Below are positions 13,615 through 25,440 of a stretch of DNA of 64,000 nt, one piece after another. Below the pieces are notes generated by a model. That model was not told the DNA's origin, searched no databases, and saw only the letters and a program-made list of their open reading frames with translations. The stretch covers positions 1 through 64,000 of the forward strand of contig VZRN01000634.1 in NCBI GenBank assembly GCA_013397935.1, given 5' to 3'. Every line of letters begins with the position of its first letter. Position 1 is the stretch's first letter. Source of the DNA: Dasyornis broadbenti (Eukaryota > Chordata > Aves > Passeriformes > Dasyornithidae). The position numbers were made by a program, and so were the translations under genes.

Positions 13615-16600
13615 AAGAAAAGCAAAGTGCTATGCAAAACAGGGTGGAAAGATCAGGCAAAGGGTGCAAGAAGGTGCTCTCATTACAGTCCTACCACAGG
13701 TGTACAACAGCAGCTGCTAATAGGAACTGTCAAGGTAAAGAAACTAAGTGAACAGCATCAAAGCTGAGAAGGAAGCAAAAGAATAGAGAATAAGAGAAAG
13801 CACAGGTAAAGAGTGGTACAAAAGTGCCATCTACGCTTATAACCAAGGACAGCACTTAACGTTAACAAATGCATTAACATTCTCAGGTGATAAGCTTGTA
13901 CACGCATAGAATTAGAGCATTTTAACGTCTTGAGTAGCCTGTTAAAGGAGGACAGGTAGTGCTCCATAAATTAAATCAAATGCGTTATGTGTTCACATTT
14001 ATTTTTATCTAAGCCTACACCTCTTGAATTTTTTATCACTTAAAAAAAATATAGACATACCCTGTAAACCCATCAATTCGTCAACCTTAGATTTTGAAAT
14101 GCATGTAAAATTTACACCCACTGAGCATATTTTTATACCCACATAAAAAGTTATTCTAGCAGTATTTTGCCAATATGTCATCTATAAACTTTTGTTTAGA
14201 CTTTCATATATACATATATATTTTTTTTTTTTTTTTAGATAGGGGCTGAAGTTGCCTCTCTGTTGAAGAGCTTTGCATCTTAGTCATATGAGGCATGCTC
14301 TAAGCATCACTCTGCTCATGTTTGAGATATAACATCTTCTGTCTGAAGAGAAACACTGACCACAAAACCACTGAACTGGATTTCAATTCTTACTACAAAG
14401 TCAGCTGCAGTTTTGCTCTGCACAATCCTCTCTGGGCAGGCAAACCTCGGGGTCTGCGTGGCTCGCGGGGATCGCAGTCACCTGCCCACCTGCCTGCTCC
14501 ATCTCCCAATGCACAGAGAGGCACAGAGAGCCTGGGTAAAGATTTCCCTGGCCAGATTACTTGTTCCTACTAAACAGAGGACAGCTGAAGTCTACAGCAG
14601 CCTCAGCATTACCGCTCTGCCTCCTTCTCGAGGCAGTTTTAAAGCTGGGTGAGTCCAGACTCTGTGCCTTCATGACAGAAGTCACCACTAGAGAAAGATG
14701 CAATCTGCCCTCCTGCTCTGCACTGCAGCTACACCTTTCCCCAAACCGCCACCTTCCTGCAAACCTCGCAAGAGGATTCTGCAATGCTGTAAGAAAGCAG
14801 AAAACTGCCAGGCATATTGATTGAATGCTGTGTCTGCACCCAGAAAAACTGTCACAAAAGCTACTGACATCTTTTCACGTATCCCTGTACGTTTCTGGTC
14901 CAGAGCCACAACGCAGACTCCTGTCTCTCACTGGGCATAAAGCAAAGCATCATCCCTACAAAACAAAAGTCTACAAACATACCAAAATGTAATAGCTAGT
15001 AGAAAAAAGATAAAGGAGGCAGCTGCTTCTGATGGTAACCTAGGAGGAAGGCACAGTGTGGAAAATCTTAATGTGATAAACTAAATATTTCCTACTTGAA
15101 TGTAAGGTACAGAAAAAATACCTTTAAGGTAACTCTGATATTTTTTGCCATAGAAAACAAAAACACAGACGTCCATTTTCTTCTTAAGCTAAGTACCTCT
15201 CACATCATGCTTGGTTCTTTTCATTCCCTCACAGGTTCCATTTGATTAGTGAGAGATAACTTATGAAAACCAATTTCAAAGGCGGTACAGTGCCACACTC
15301 ATTTTTCCAAATGCTGCTTTTAATGGGTTCGGCACACTCTGTGGTGTCCTGGGTTTTGTATTAGATAACCATAGAAAGTCACTGTGATACAGCTTCAATG
15401 ATCAACTAACTGATTATAGGATCCAGGAAAGAAAAAGCTTTTATGCTTCCTCTGGGCCATGGCTCTATGCGCTGCTTGCCTTTGCTGTTATGTGCCTTGT
15501 ACTCCTGTCTGCTTACTACCACCAAGATAGCAGTTTCAGAGAATCTATCTGGTAGGTAACTTGGCAACTCTACCAGCCAGTGAAACTATCTTCGTGTTAC
15601 AATTTGCCTTAAGCTGGACAGATGCATATGAATTTAGGGCTAGAGTTAGAGCTGTGTCTGTGTCTCCATTATTGACTGTACACGTGGAGAGTCATTTATC
15701 AGCTCCCACAGAGGCCGCCTAATTCCCATTGCACTGCAGGAACCTATTGCCATCCGTTAAGCACTTAAACCCCTGTTTTATCTCCTTCTCTTGTAGTTAG
15801 GATGACACTTGACACATAAGAAAGGGAAACCTGTCTTTGTCCACAGAATAAGCTAATACAGGAGCTAATATATGGGAAAAGTCACAAAGAGCAAGAATAT
15901 AAAATCCTTTTCAATTCTCTGTAACTGGTCATGCTGTCATATTCATCTTTGGCATAAGTAAAAGCAGGATTGTTCACTTTTGGTATTCAGATTTTGATGT
16001 GCATAGTGAGCAGTGCATGGCACCACCTCACCCTTCTCTGTTACCACATTCATGCACAGAAACAAGGAGAGTTCATCTCCCCAGGCCCTGCAGGTCCCCA
16101 GACACTCCCTCTGTTCTCATTGCTGGTGTCAGAAGCCCAGGCACTGAGGAGGCAGCAGAGCCCACGGCAGGCACTGTGCTGGTGGGCTGCATCCTGCATT
16201 TCTGCATTATAGACAGCGAGCTGGGAAAGGCTGGACCGGAAACAATGCCTTTCCTTGGTGGGGGTTCACGTCCTCCTCAGACACTGGGAGCTCAGCAGAG
16301 TTTGAGCCAACGTTGAGCCCAGAGCTGCAAACACTCTACCACAAGACAGTCCTTTCAAACTCTGACTCAGTGAGCAGACTGAAAGTTGTTTCATTAACCT
16401 ATTAGTATTTGAAAGTAGTATGGCCAACTTAAGAGCATGTGCTTTCATTAATTTAAATCACACAGATAAGTTCCTGTCCCCCACCATGCCTGTAGATTTT
16501 CTGCACTAAATAGGGCCTTTCACTTCCATATCTCATCTCTAAACATTTTCAGATCTGGTTTTTAGGCCTGCAGTACAGTTTCACCTGGGCAGTTTTTATA

Positions 16601-18640
16601 CTCCTTCATACGTGTGGTCTGTCCAATATAAGTATTAGGCAATTAAATGTTCAATTGCAATAAGATTTGTGTGCATAAAGTGACAAAATAGTTTGAAATC
16701 TAATTTTAACTGGCCTCTAAGGAGGTACTGTAAATCCAAACTTTAATTCTTGAAAAGGGGACTTCTAGCCTAAAGTTAGACAAATTTAATAACCAACTGC
16801 AAGAGTTAATTCTGCCCCCATTCTGTCCCCTCCCCTGTGCACTCTCTGATCCCACAGAGGTTGTGTTCACGAAGCTGAATTAACAGGAGACAATTCATGG
16901 GTTTTTTTCCCTTCCCCTCCAAGACTCATTCTTTGTCCACAACTTAGTTAAAGGTATCAGGCAATGACTACTGGAAGAGCAAGGAAATACACAGGGAAGA
17001 GCAAGACAAGTGATCATTACAGTAATTTAGGTTCATTGCCAAAGTGAATGACAAAAAAAATCAGGGCAAAACTACTTTAAATTAGAACAAAATCAGGCCC
17101 AGCAGAGGGCTTTCAAGCATAGATCCACTGTACTAATAGCAACCTGAGAGACAAGAACACCTGCAGCTCGTTTCCACCAACACTGCTTTGGCTGCATGTT
17201 TCTATGGCCTTTTCCCAGCGTGAAGTTCACCTGCTTTCCTGGTATAACTTTTGAGGCTGTTACAGAGGCTCCAGTGTATAAATAATAATTGACTTCTGAA
17301 AGCAGAGGCTTACAAATGGTATTGTTTGATTTGCAATACACTTCACTCAATTTTTCTTCTGCGCAGAGAATTCTTAAGGAGAATGCTGACAAACAAGCAG
17401 CATAAGGTCTATGTATTATTAAAATTTAAAACACATGCTGCATACACAGAATGTCAAAAGAATATGTTAATCAAGTACAAGTAAGCCAGCTTGATCAGCT
17501 CTTCTCTGCGATGGTGCAAAGCTGGGGAAGCTGCCAATAGAAGAGTTTCTCTGGCTCCTTGTAACCACAGAGGATTTATCCAAACACATTAAAGAAAGCA
17601 TACACATATACTCTTCAAACTCATGCACTTCTCATATTCTAGGGGATTCATGCTGATAATTCAGAAAACAATGTAAACCTTTGAATTTTGTTTCACTGTA
17701 GGGCATTTCCAAAACTAAGGCATTCAAACTGTAACTCCAAGCTATGAGAGAGCAAAGAGGAAACAAACTGACCATGAGCTACGGCTCCGTGCAGAGCTCA
17801 CCAAAACATATCCAGAGCAGCCTTCAAAATACTCATCATTAATGACAGGTCATATCTTATCCCTCTCCTCTGTTGTTTTGGCAGGAAACAACAGGAATTA
17901 AAACATGTATTGGTTTCAAAGGACTGGATTCTTACTTGAAATAGTTTGAGAGAGTTTCTCTCACCCGCAGCAAAAGAGTTTTGTTTCCAACTTGAATTCA
18001 ATTTCTCTCATTCAAACAAGAAGTAGGTGCTAGATTTGCATTTCCTTTGCCACATTTCTAATATTCAGGTCATCACTTACCTGCGGTTAAAGGTGTTTGA
18101 TCACTGAAGAACAATTTTGTTTCATAAAATGAAAACACAGGAAAGCTTTGCCCAGGTTTAAAATGCTTTACTCTTACAAAAACCCCAACAGCTGACTATG
18201 AATAATATTCATGGCTACCTCTGGTTTCAGTTTACAATCATTCATTAGCTGGGTCCAGAGCTGGTTTTTCATTTGTTCCCTTTTTCCACTAAACAAAGAA
18301 ATCTCAGATTAACAGAGGCTTAGACCCAAGTGAGAATTTGTGGATGCCATTTCTGTGCAGCAGCAGAGCTGCACGTCACCGGTGCGATTCCCACTGATAG
18401 CACTTTACAGCACAACGTCCCAGCCATGGTGGCACACGCAGTGCTCCAGCCGCAGACAGACACGTGTCAGAGGCAATTCCCTCTACTGCACATACATTCT
18501 GGGACTAAATGAAAATGGATGGAATAGCATTTTTATACAAATACCATGGGGAAATCTTGTTCTGCTGAAGCTAGGCATGTTCTGTGCCATCTAACAGCAG
18601 AATTCGTTTAAATTTATAAATTCACTGCAAAGCTAATATG
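13615..18640. other. Non-coding stretch
   Basis: No gene is recognised. It includes a TA-rich and poly(T) tract (listed separately), a tandem decamer 'gcacagagag' repeated twice at 14511-14530, and a somewhat GC-richer zone at 14440-14800 with several short open frames. A consensus splice donor on the minus strand (CGCAG|gtaagtg, exon side ending at 18081) has no convincing partner acceptor or coding frame. Confidence 0.55.
14205..14236. repeat. TA-dinucleotide run plus T16
   Basis: About 16 bases of near-pure 'ta' alternation (with one c) lead directly into sixteen T's. This is simple-sequence DNA, probably length-variable. On the minus strand it reads as an A-run, which could be the poly(A) tail of a decayed retroelement, but no element body is seen beside it. 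Confidence 0.8.
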
Positions 18641-18643
18641 TTT

Positions 18644-18697
18644 GGGGTTGGGGGGTGGGAATTGGGGGGGGGGGGTTTGTTTGGGTTTGTTTGGGGG
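18644..18697 (+). repeat. G-rich low-complexity block, G-quadruplex motif
   Basis: The plus strand carries G4, G6, G3, G12, G3 and G6 runs separated by short T-rich spacers (1-7 nt). This comfortably meets the usual pattern of four or more runs of at least three G's with loops up to seven. The block stands alone in AT-rich DNA, is followed by T-rich sequence, and sits far from any recognisable promoter. The repeated 'tttgttt' spacers suggest growth by slippage. Confidence 0.85.
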
Positions 18698-18710
18698 GTT
18701 TTTTCCTCCA

Positions 18711-21700
18711 AAGGATGAATAATGAGCGATATCGAAGCAGGCAAGTGACTGCCCTTTCACATTCATTTACATTATATTTGCAATGTGCCTCTTAGAGTGG
18801 CATTTTCTCCTTTTAACCAAGGTCTCCTATTGTTAAGTGTTAATTTCTATGGACTTCATGAAATTTTTGCTAAAATTCTTTTTTTTTTCCCCATTGGAAT
18901 GATTTGCTGTGCAGAAACTGGTTTTGCTGACAGTTACTCTTTTCACAGGAGTTCCCTTAAGTGGACACCAGTGAGTTACTGCCTATCCCCCTGACCTGTG
19001 GCATGTGCTGGGAAAAGATGCACAAAGAGGCACGGAGAATACTAAAAAGATGTGATCAGCCAGTTTTACTGCATAAATCCCTTTCAGACCTCAAACATCT
19101 CACTCTGTTAACATAAACTGTGCACAAAGGGAGGCATAAAAATGCCTTCAGCAATTCAGACCTTAAATGTTACTAGTACAGGGAATTTCAGCCATGTACT
19201 GGCAATATACCAAGCAGGAAAGCTAATGTAAAGAGAGACTCTTATAAGGGGATCGGTGCTTTAAGCATTACTCTTGCATTTCTTTAAACAGTGTTGCTTT
19301 CACTAACACTGTAATTGCTTCTTCTATTTAAATAACTGCCAGAAAATTCTCTATAACAATAAACTCTGTTGTCAATGTGAGATTGATATTACTTTTGATA
19401 ACAGCATTTTAAAAATAAACAATTTATTCATTAAAAAAATTCAATCAATACATCCAAAATTTATATTCAGAAGGCATCTTCACTTCACTTTTAAACAAAT
19501 AATTTCATCATAACCAACTTCTTAGTAAAACTACAGTAAGTTTTCACATTATATTACAGGAGCAATGGCTATTCAGTTCTAAATAATGGCTCCTTTGCTA
19601 GACAAGTCAATGGAAATTGATTTGTTTCAGCCTCCTGTGCTCACACACACAAAGCCTGTGTACAACAACCCTATTGACTTCAGCAAACAGTATTCAACCT
19701 TGCATCCTCAAGGACTCGTGGCAAAATTTTTAAATCATTCCCCTCCTGTATTGTACCCTTTATGGAACAAGACTGCATTTAATTGTCAGTCTCCAGCAAT
19801 AATGCTATAAAGAGAAAATTGGTCACAGAATTGAAAATCTACTTTATATTGAAACATACAGCACAGGATTGGATAGAAGAATGAAGAAAATTAAGACGCA
19901 TTGAACTTCAAAATGAAAAGCATTGACTGTACATACGGTAAAAGGAAACAGGCTCCAGCACCCTGTCTACACAAGAGATTTTTGGCACACAAGTCACCCC
20001 ATGGGCAAGCCAGGCTGCCTGCCATACAGCTCCCATCTGCACACAAAGTGCTCTGCATGGCACACAGGCCTTTTCCAGTCCTGTGTGTACTGGATATTTT
20101 CTCTCTTCTATAAACAAGAACATTTAAAAACAATTAAAGTAAAGATTAGGGATATTAGCATGGTAGGAGCATAAAGTGCGGTACCAGAGACAAGAGACCA
20201 TATGGCCCATCAAAATCTGTGTTTATAAGCCTTGGAAATACAAATCAAGCATATTCCCATCCTTTTAATCCATCTTTTCCTATTTAAATCTGATTATCAA
20301 CTTTACCCCTGCATATCCAAAAGTAAATGCCACATATTACATTTAAAGCACATCCATAAACACAAGCAATTGTGAAAAGTCCATATCTGAATGTCTTCAA
20401 GGCTGGTGCTTGACCTCAGTTCCTGAGCTAGTCACCATCTCACACAATGTATTGCTTTCTACTTGTTCCACTTGCTTTTGACTTTTTATTTAACATTTAA
20501 GAGAGCACCTTTGGCATCTGAGGGATTGCATAGCAGCAGCTTTGTTCACGCACACAGCAATATTTTCACTTACATTTCACACACATTTCACACAATGCCA
20601 AGAATGTAGTGACTGTTCCCCAGCAATTACCCCGAAGTATTAAGCTTAAGAGATATTTATGTGATGAAAACCTCCAAAGTGGGCACTTGAATATGTTTTG
20701 TGTTGGTTAACCCTCACCAAAAGGGATGACCAGGTGATTTTTGTGTTCCTGTTTCTATTATACCAGTGTGAACAGCACATTATTTACTCGTTCACCAAGT
20801 GACCAAACTGAAATCTGAAGCATGGCAGAAATCAGTCCTGTCCTACTCCTCAGGCTTCTTTGCTGGGTTTTTATTTTAAGAACAGGAAAGGATTTGCCAC
20901 GCATGGGAAGTACATGGCACACCGTGGCATTGGCCAGGTGTTGGAGAGACTGTGTCGTGTATAAGAATGAGTAACAGTAGAAAACAAAAATGAACAGCTG
21001 GTGACAAAACTTTGTTTTACTTGAAAAGAAGAGGTTCAAAGTGTTTAAATGCAATCTCGTTAACACAGTTTATCTACATTCCTTATAATGAATGACAAAT
21101 TTGTATTTCCATACATAAATGTGAATGTTGGTTTTAGGATTGGGGGTTTTTTCTGCCCACTAAATGTCACTTGAGGCTTTTCTCCTCTAACATTTCTTAT
21201 ATCATACATCAGGTGTATAACATTTTGTCTCTCTCTTTATCCATATTTACTGCTGTGTTCATTTCTTCACCCAGGTTACAGAATATTAAGCATCTATTTG
21301 CTTCTCAGAAAGGCCCTTACAGCTATTTAAAATTAGTCTTTTCCTTTTCTGATCTAACCTTCCCTCTCCTGTCAAACACTTCTTGATCTCTTCATTAAGA
21401 CAAGAAATTTTGAGTGATCACCTCTGAAGTGGTATGCTCATCAACTGAAAACCCATTAGAAAACAAAAGATCTGACCTTAAACCACCAATACAACAAAAA
21501 CCTTTCACATATCTGAAATGCTGTTTCCAGCTCTGAGTGATAGGATTTAAAGACACTTGCCTACAGTTTGGGGGCTATGTTTAACAAAGAAAGAGAGGGA
21601 TTTAACATCAAAAGTTTATTATAAAAGAAAATAAAGAATTTTACTTGTTTACCTGATTAAGGACATAAAAATCCACCATCAGTATATCACTGGGACACAC

Positions 21701-22430
21701 ATCAGAACAGAAGCAAGATCATATAAACTAAAGACATGAACTGAGACACAAAAGCATTCTTGTTAAAAGTTAATAATAGGTTCTGCATCACCAGAGAAAC
21801 ATGGGAGCAGTAAGAATACAAAAAAAAAATTTTCTTATTATATCCTTTTAAATCTGGGGCTTGATCATCTTAAAGAAGAAAATATATCATACACCCTTGT
21901 AGTAGCAGGGGAGTAGACGTGGACATGGTGATCAAGAAGATCCGTACCCAGTGCTTATACAAGGAAAAGATGTTGGGTGTAAACATGAGGCTCGTATAGC
22001 CAGACAAGATTATCTTATTTGGCACGGAGTATTTGCAAGAAAAAAAACAGATCAGGAAAGATAAAAGCCATACATTTGTAAGGATGAAAGCCTTCTGCTC
22101 AGGGGGAAATAAATGCTGACTACTTTCAGAAGAAAACAAGAGAGAGAGAGCAAAAGACAGAGAGAGAGTTGTTATTCCAGCACATGCTGGATGTGCTTCT
22201 GAGCACTCCAGCTCTGACACAGTTGGTGGCAGGCACCTCTGAGGGGCAAGAGCGGGACATGGTTTGCTCTAACACAAATAAGGCTACTTTTGAGAGGGAT
22301 CCGCAACAAGAATGTGCCTCTTCTCAAAACACAAACCATCTCCCAAAGGTTCTGACTAAGCTGGGACAGGTTTCATGCTAGTCCTTCAGCATTGCTATTT
22401 CATAAGTGCAGCTAAGAAAAACTTAGGATT
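18711..22430. other. Non-coding stretch
   Basis: No gene is recognised. Small repeats include an 11-bp unit 'acatttcacac' repeated in tandem at 20572-20593 and an AG-rich run at about 22139-22168. Around 19900-20170 several short frames are open on both strands, with no recognisable motif. Confidence 0.55.
22139..22168. repeat. (AG)n simple repeat, interrupted
   Basis: Two blocks of alternating A and G, one of about 12 bases and one of about 9, are separated by 'caaaagac'. This is ordinary short microsatellite sequence. Confidence 0.8.
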
Positions 22431-22433
22431 AAG

Positions 22434-22688
22434 AAAAAAAAAAAAAAAAGAGAAACAGGGCTCAAGAGTCCCAGCTTCAGTATACCTCTTGTAGGAAAGC
22501 CCTGGATGAAGCAAATGCTGAGTCCATTTGTATTAAATAAAAATAAAAATAAATAAAAAAAAACCAAAAAACAAACTTCCTTCCCCACAAGTACTCAACT
22601 GTACTATTTCACAAAGTATCCTGAAAAAGACCAAAGGCAAAGAGTAAAAAAAAAAAAAAANAAGAGAAAAAAAAAAAAAAAAAAAAAA
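22434..22688. repeat. Cluster of poly(A) tracts with one undetermined base
   Basis: Three A-rich tracts lie within 255 bp: A16 at 22434-22449; an (AAAAT)/(AAAT)-type tract at about 22534-22575; and a nearly pure A-run at 22646-22688, broken by 'n' at 22661 and two G's. Several A-tails close together could mark more than one retroposed insertion, but no element body is identifiable upstream. The N suggests the base caller or assembler could not resolve the homopolymer. Confidence 0.85.
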
Positions 22689-24480
22689 TCTCTGAACTCA
22701 AATAATCATGCTCCCATTAACTTCCAGAGGACAGCCCAGAAATTACAGCAAGAGGAAGTAAAAGAGAAGCAGCAAAAGATGAGCATGGCAGAAGCACAAA
22801 AGCTCAAACAGGGCCTTAAGCCCACAAGATGATATCACTGTCATATATAGAACTTCAGGGAGTCTGTAAGTAACGATTCATCACAACCTTCTTCATTCAA
22901 CTTTCTGGTGCTTGGGATAGGTGTTGTTTTGTTTACCATTAGAAGTTCAGAGGTATCAAACCGTGTCTACAATAGCTGTGAAACAAGCAGCATCCAGACC
23001 TGAATCATGTCTTCAACCCATCTCCTTGCGGACCAACAAAACTGTTTCACAGAATTATTTGCTGTTGCCTGTCATCTTTAAGAGACTTCAGTACCTGAAA
23101 GCTGCAGCAGAGATTTTCCCTAGTGTCTCAACATTTACTATTTCATGAAAACATGAACTTTAATTTATAAATTAAGTATTCAGTCCTTGAGTTGGCAAGA
23201 GAAAGATTGAGAAAACTCTAACTAAAAGCACTGCAATGTAGAAAATAAGTGTGAATAAACTCACTTTAAAAGAAATAGGAAAATGTATGTTTGATTATGC
23301 AGAGCAGACTCAAAGCTTGGCATAGCCTGTGCCAGACTAGAGAGTGGAAGCACACATTGCTGGGGGGATGCAGCAGGAAACAAATCTCTCTCATGTATGA
23401 AAGCAGGCAGAGCAGATGAATAGAAATTGGTTAATTAACAGCATGAGTATTAACAAGATGATAATGAAATCTAAAACCACAACTGATAATGATTAGTGGG
23501 GAAAATATTAATACTCAAGTGCACCTAAGCTTAATTTTTTTTTCCTTTTTTCTGTGGTGAAGATAACCATCAATTCTTTGAATAAATTTTAACCACAGTG
23601 TCACAAACTGAGCAGTGCATGAGCCTTAGGAAGAGAGAGGCAGCTTCTTTGTAGCAGCTGCTCTGTGCCATCAAGCTGCTAATTATTTAAACCCCAGTGT
23701 TAGAATTCATGGCACAGCACAGTTTATCAGTCCCAAGTAAGCAACAAGAGACACATCTTGATCCTAGGACATGATGAACAATCTGTGGGAATGTTACTTC
23801 TCTCATTCTCTGGGGTATTTGGGCACTGTGACACGAAAAGGTGCCTTGCCCTTTCATCCGGATACTTACAGGCCTCCAGAAAGGGATAACTGGATGCTAA
23901 CGTTCAAGAAGTCATGAGGAATACAACATTGAGGTTGGATGGTCATGACCAAAACAATGCCATACACACTTTGTACAACTCTCAAACGTAAAATGCGACC
24001 CACGGGACTAAAAGTATGAACCCTGTAAGCCCAGTGAATCCACATAGCATTCCATCAGCCCTTATCGTTTCACACCTCACATTTCTGGTGGTGGTAAATG
24101 AAATGCAAACTGCCCAGCACTAGTGATGAAGGAGTTAACAACCCAGCCACCAAGAAAAAGAAACAAAAAGCCTTTTTTTTAACTCCACTTTGTCACTGTT
24201 TTGCAATTTAACATTTACCGTGAATTAATTACTGGAAGTCTCCATTAAGACTCTTAACATTTAGAGTGAAAGTTCAGCATAAACTCAGGGTCACTGTTTA
24301 CAGTGCTCTCTGAGCAAGCAGTCTTATTGCTTGGAAGTAACCATGAATGTTAAAAGGTACAAGGCAAGTATAACGAGGAAATGAAATACAGAACTCTAAA
24401 AATATCCCTCTGATCTATGCATGTAGTGTGGTGTCTGACAAATTCAATTAAATATGTCATACATCATTTCTACAATGTTA
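22689..24480. other. Non-coding stretch with one HNF1-like palindrome
   Basis: No gene is recognised. A perfect 10-bp palindrome, GTTAATTAAC, at 23430-23439 resembles the HNF1-type homeobox site, and several TAAT cores follow within 90 bp. Binding is not implied by sequence alone. Confidence 0.5.
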
Positions 24481-24780
24481 TTGATAGAGACATAGCAGTA
24501 TTGAATTTTAATTATTCAGCTGGTATTGATCCCACAATAATCTGGTGAAAATCATTTCAGGTTGTCAGTACCCCTAGGAGACAACAGCTATTATCTAATT
24601 ATAAATCACACTGTGTCATTTGACAAAAGGTTAGGGCTCTCTTTTTACACATTTTTGCAGTCAGATTCTCATGTATAAATCAGAGTGGCATGATTGTCTG
24701 CAAACGCTAATTATTTGCTTCCCATTGAGCTTCTATTCCATTACCATGACGGACTCATAAAAGTGAGCTTGGTGCATGTA
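24481..24780. promoter_or_regulatory. Homeodomain-site cluster, enhancer-like
   Basis: Within about 300 bp there are repeated TAATTA or TAATTAT cores (24509-24515, 24596-24601, 24708-24714) in sequence of mixed complexity without simple repeats or coding frames. This texture is typical of conserved non-coding enhancers near developmental genes. It directly precedes a MIR-like element. The call rests on motif density alone; conservation cannot be seen from one sequence. Confidence 0.25.
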
Positions 24781-24835
24781 GCAAATTCCCAGACACGCAA
24801 CAACGAGAAAGGAATTGGGATTTCAGATTTTTATT

Positions 24836-24935
24836 CCGTACTGACCTTGAGCAAGCAATTGTAACGCCTGCAGGGTTTGCATTTCCCCCAAGGAGAAGAG
24901 TGGGACAATATTTGCAGTGCCCACTCTTGTTAAAC
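24836..24935 (+). mobile_element. MIR-like (CORE-SINE) fragment, ancient
   Basis: The segment 'ctgaccttgagcaag' is nearly identical to the MIR phrase 'tgaccttgggcaag'. What follows keeps MIR order: a degenerate 'tcacttaacctctctg' region, then 'tttgcatttccccc' for 'ctcagtttcctc', then 'gtgggacaatatttgcag' for 'atggggataata…'. The collinear match over about 90 bases makes chance unlikely. The copy is diverged, as expected of a SINE that spread before the amniote lineages separated. The 5' tRNA-derived part is not recognisable, so the left boundary is approximate. Confidence 0.5.
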
Positions 24936-25285
24936 GCTTTCAGACCCTCAGAGGAATGCTGCTGAGCTGCAGTAAACTTTCCTGCTCAGCTTAGATGAAG
25001 ACAAAGAAGCTGGCTAGCAACCCCAGTGTTCTCTTCCAGAAATCTAGGTTTCCCTCTGCACTGCACTGCCATCATCAGGGAGCAGGGTGGCTGAGGCTAC
25101 CCCTCTGTTTCCTTTTCCCCCTCCAGACGCTGACCTTTTATCAAATCCTGGGCCCAGAGGACAGAGCACACATTCCCAAATCATGGTGTTAGTCCTAGCA
25201 ACCAGCTTTTTTCTTTGATCAGAGTTGGCTTTTGGTTCAAGCTTCCTCCATGACCAACAGCAGCAGCACAACCACGCAGGCACAC

Positions 25286-25399
25286 CCTGCTCTGGGAGAG
25301 CCGAGGGCAGCCGGTGCAGCTCCCCGGGGAATGCAGAGACAGGGAATCTTTGCAGGCAGTCCAACAGCCTCTGACAGACGCTATCCCTGCACGGTGCAT
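25286..25399 (-). CDS. Possible coding exon, unidentified
   Basis: On the minus strand a good acceptor (pyrimidine-rich, ending in 'ccttatacatag') precedes 114 bases that stay open in one frame (37 full codons). About 73% of the codons end in G or C, and the content is plausible (CQRLLDCLQRFPVSAFPGEL and onward). The weak point is the donor, 'gtgtgc', which is poor. Other frames on both strands are also open across this GC-rich patch, so composition alone could explain it. The same frame continues open to 25044. I do not recognise the peptide. It could be an exon of a minus-strand gene or a chance opening. Confidence 0.15.
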
Positions 25400-25440
25400 C
25401 TATGTATAAGGAAAGAAGGTGATAAAAGTGCCTGATCATT

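Noticed and set aside
18081..18180. Minus-strand consensus donor CGCAG|gtaagt
   Set aside because: The nearest acceptor would give a 23-base exon with no coding support. About one such 9-mer is expected by chance in this much sequence.
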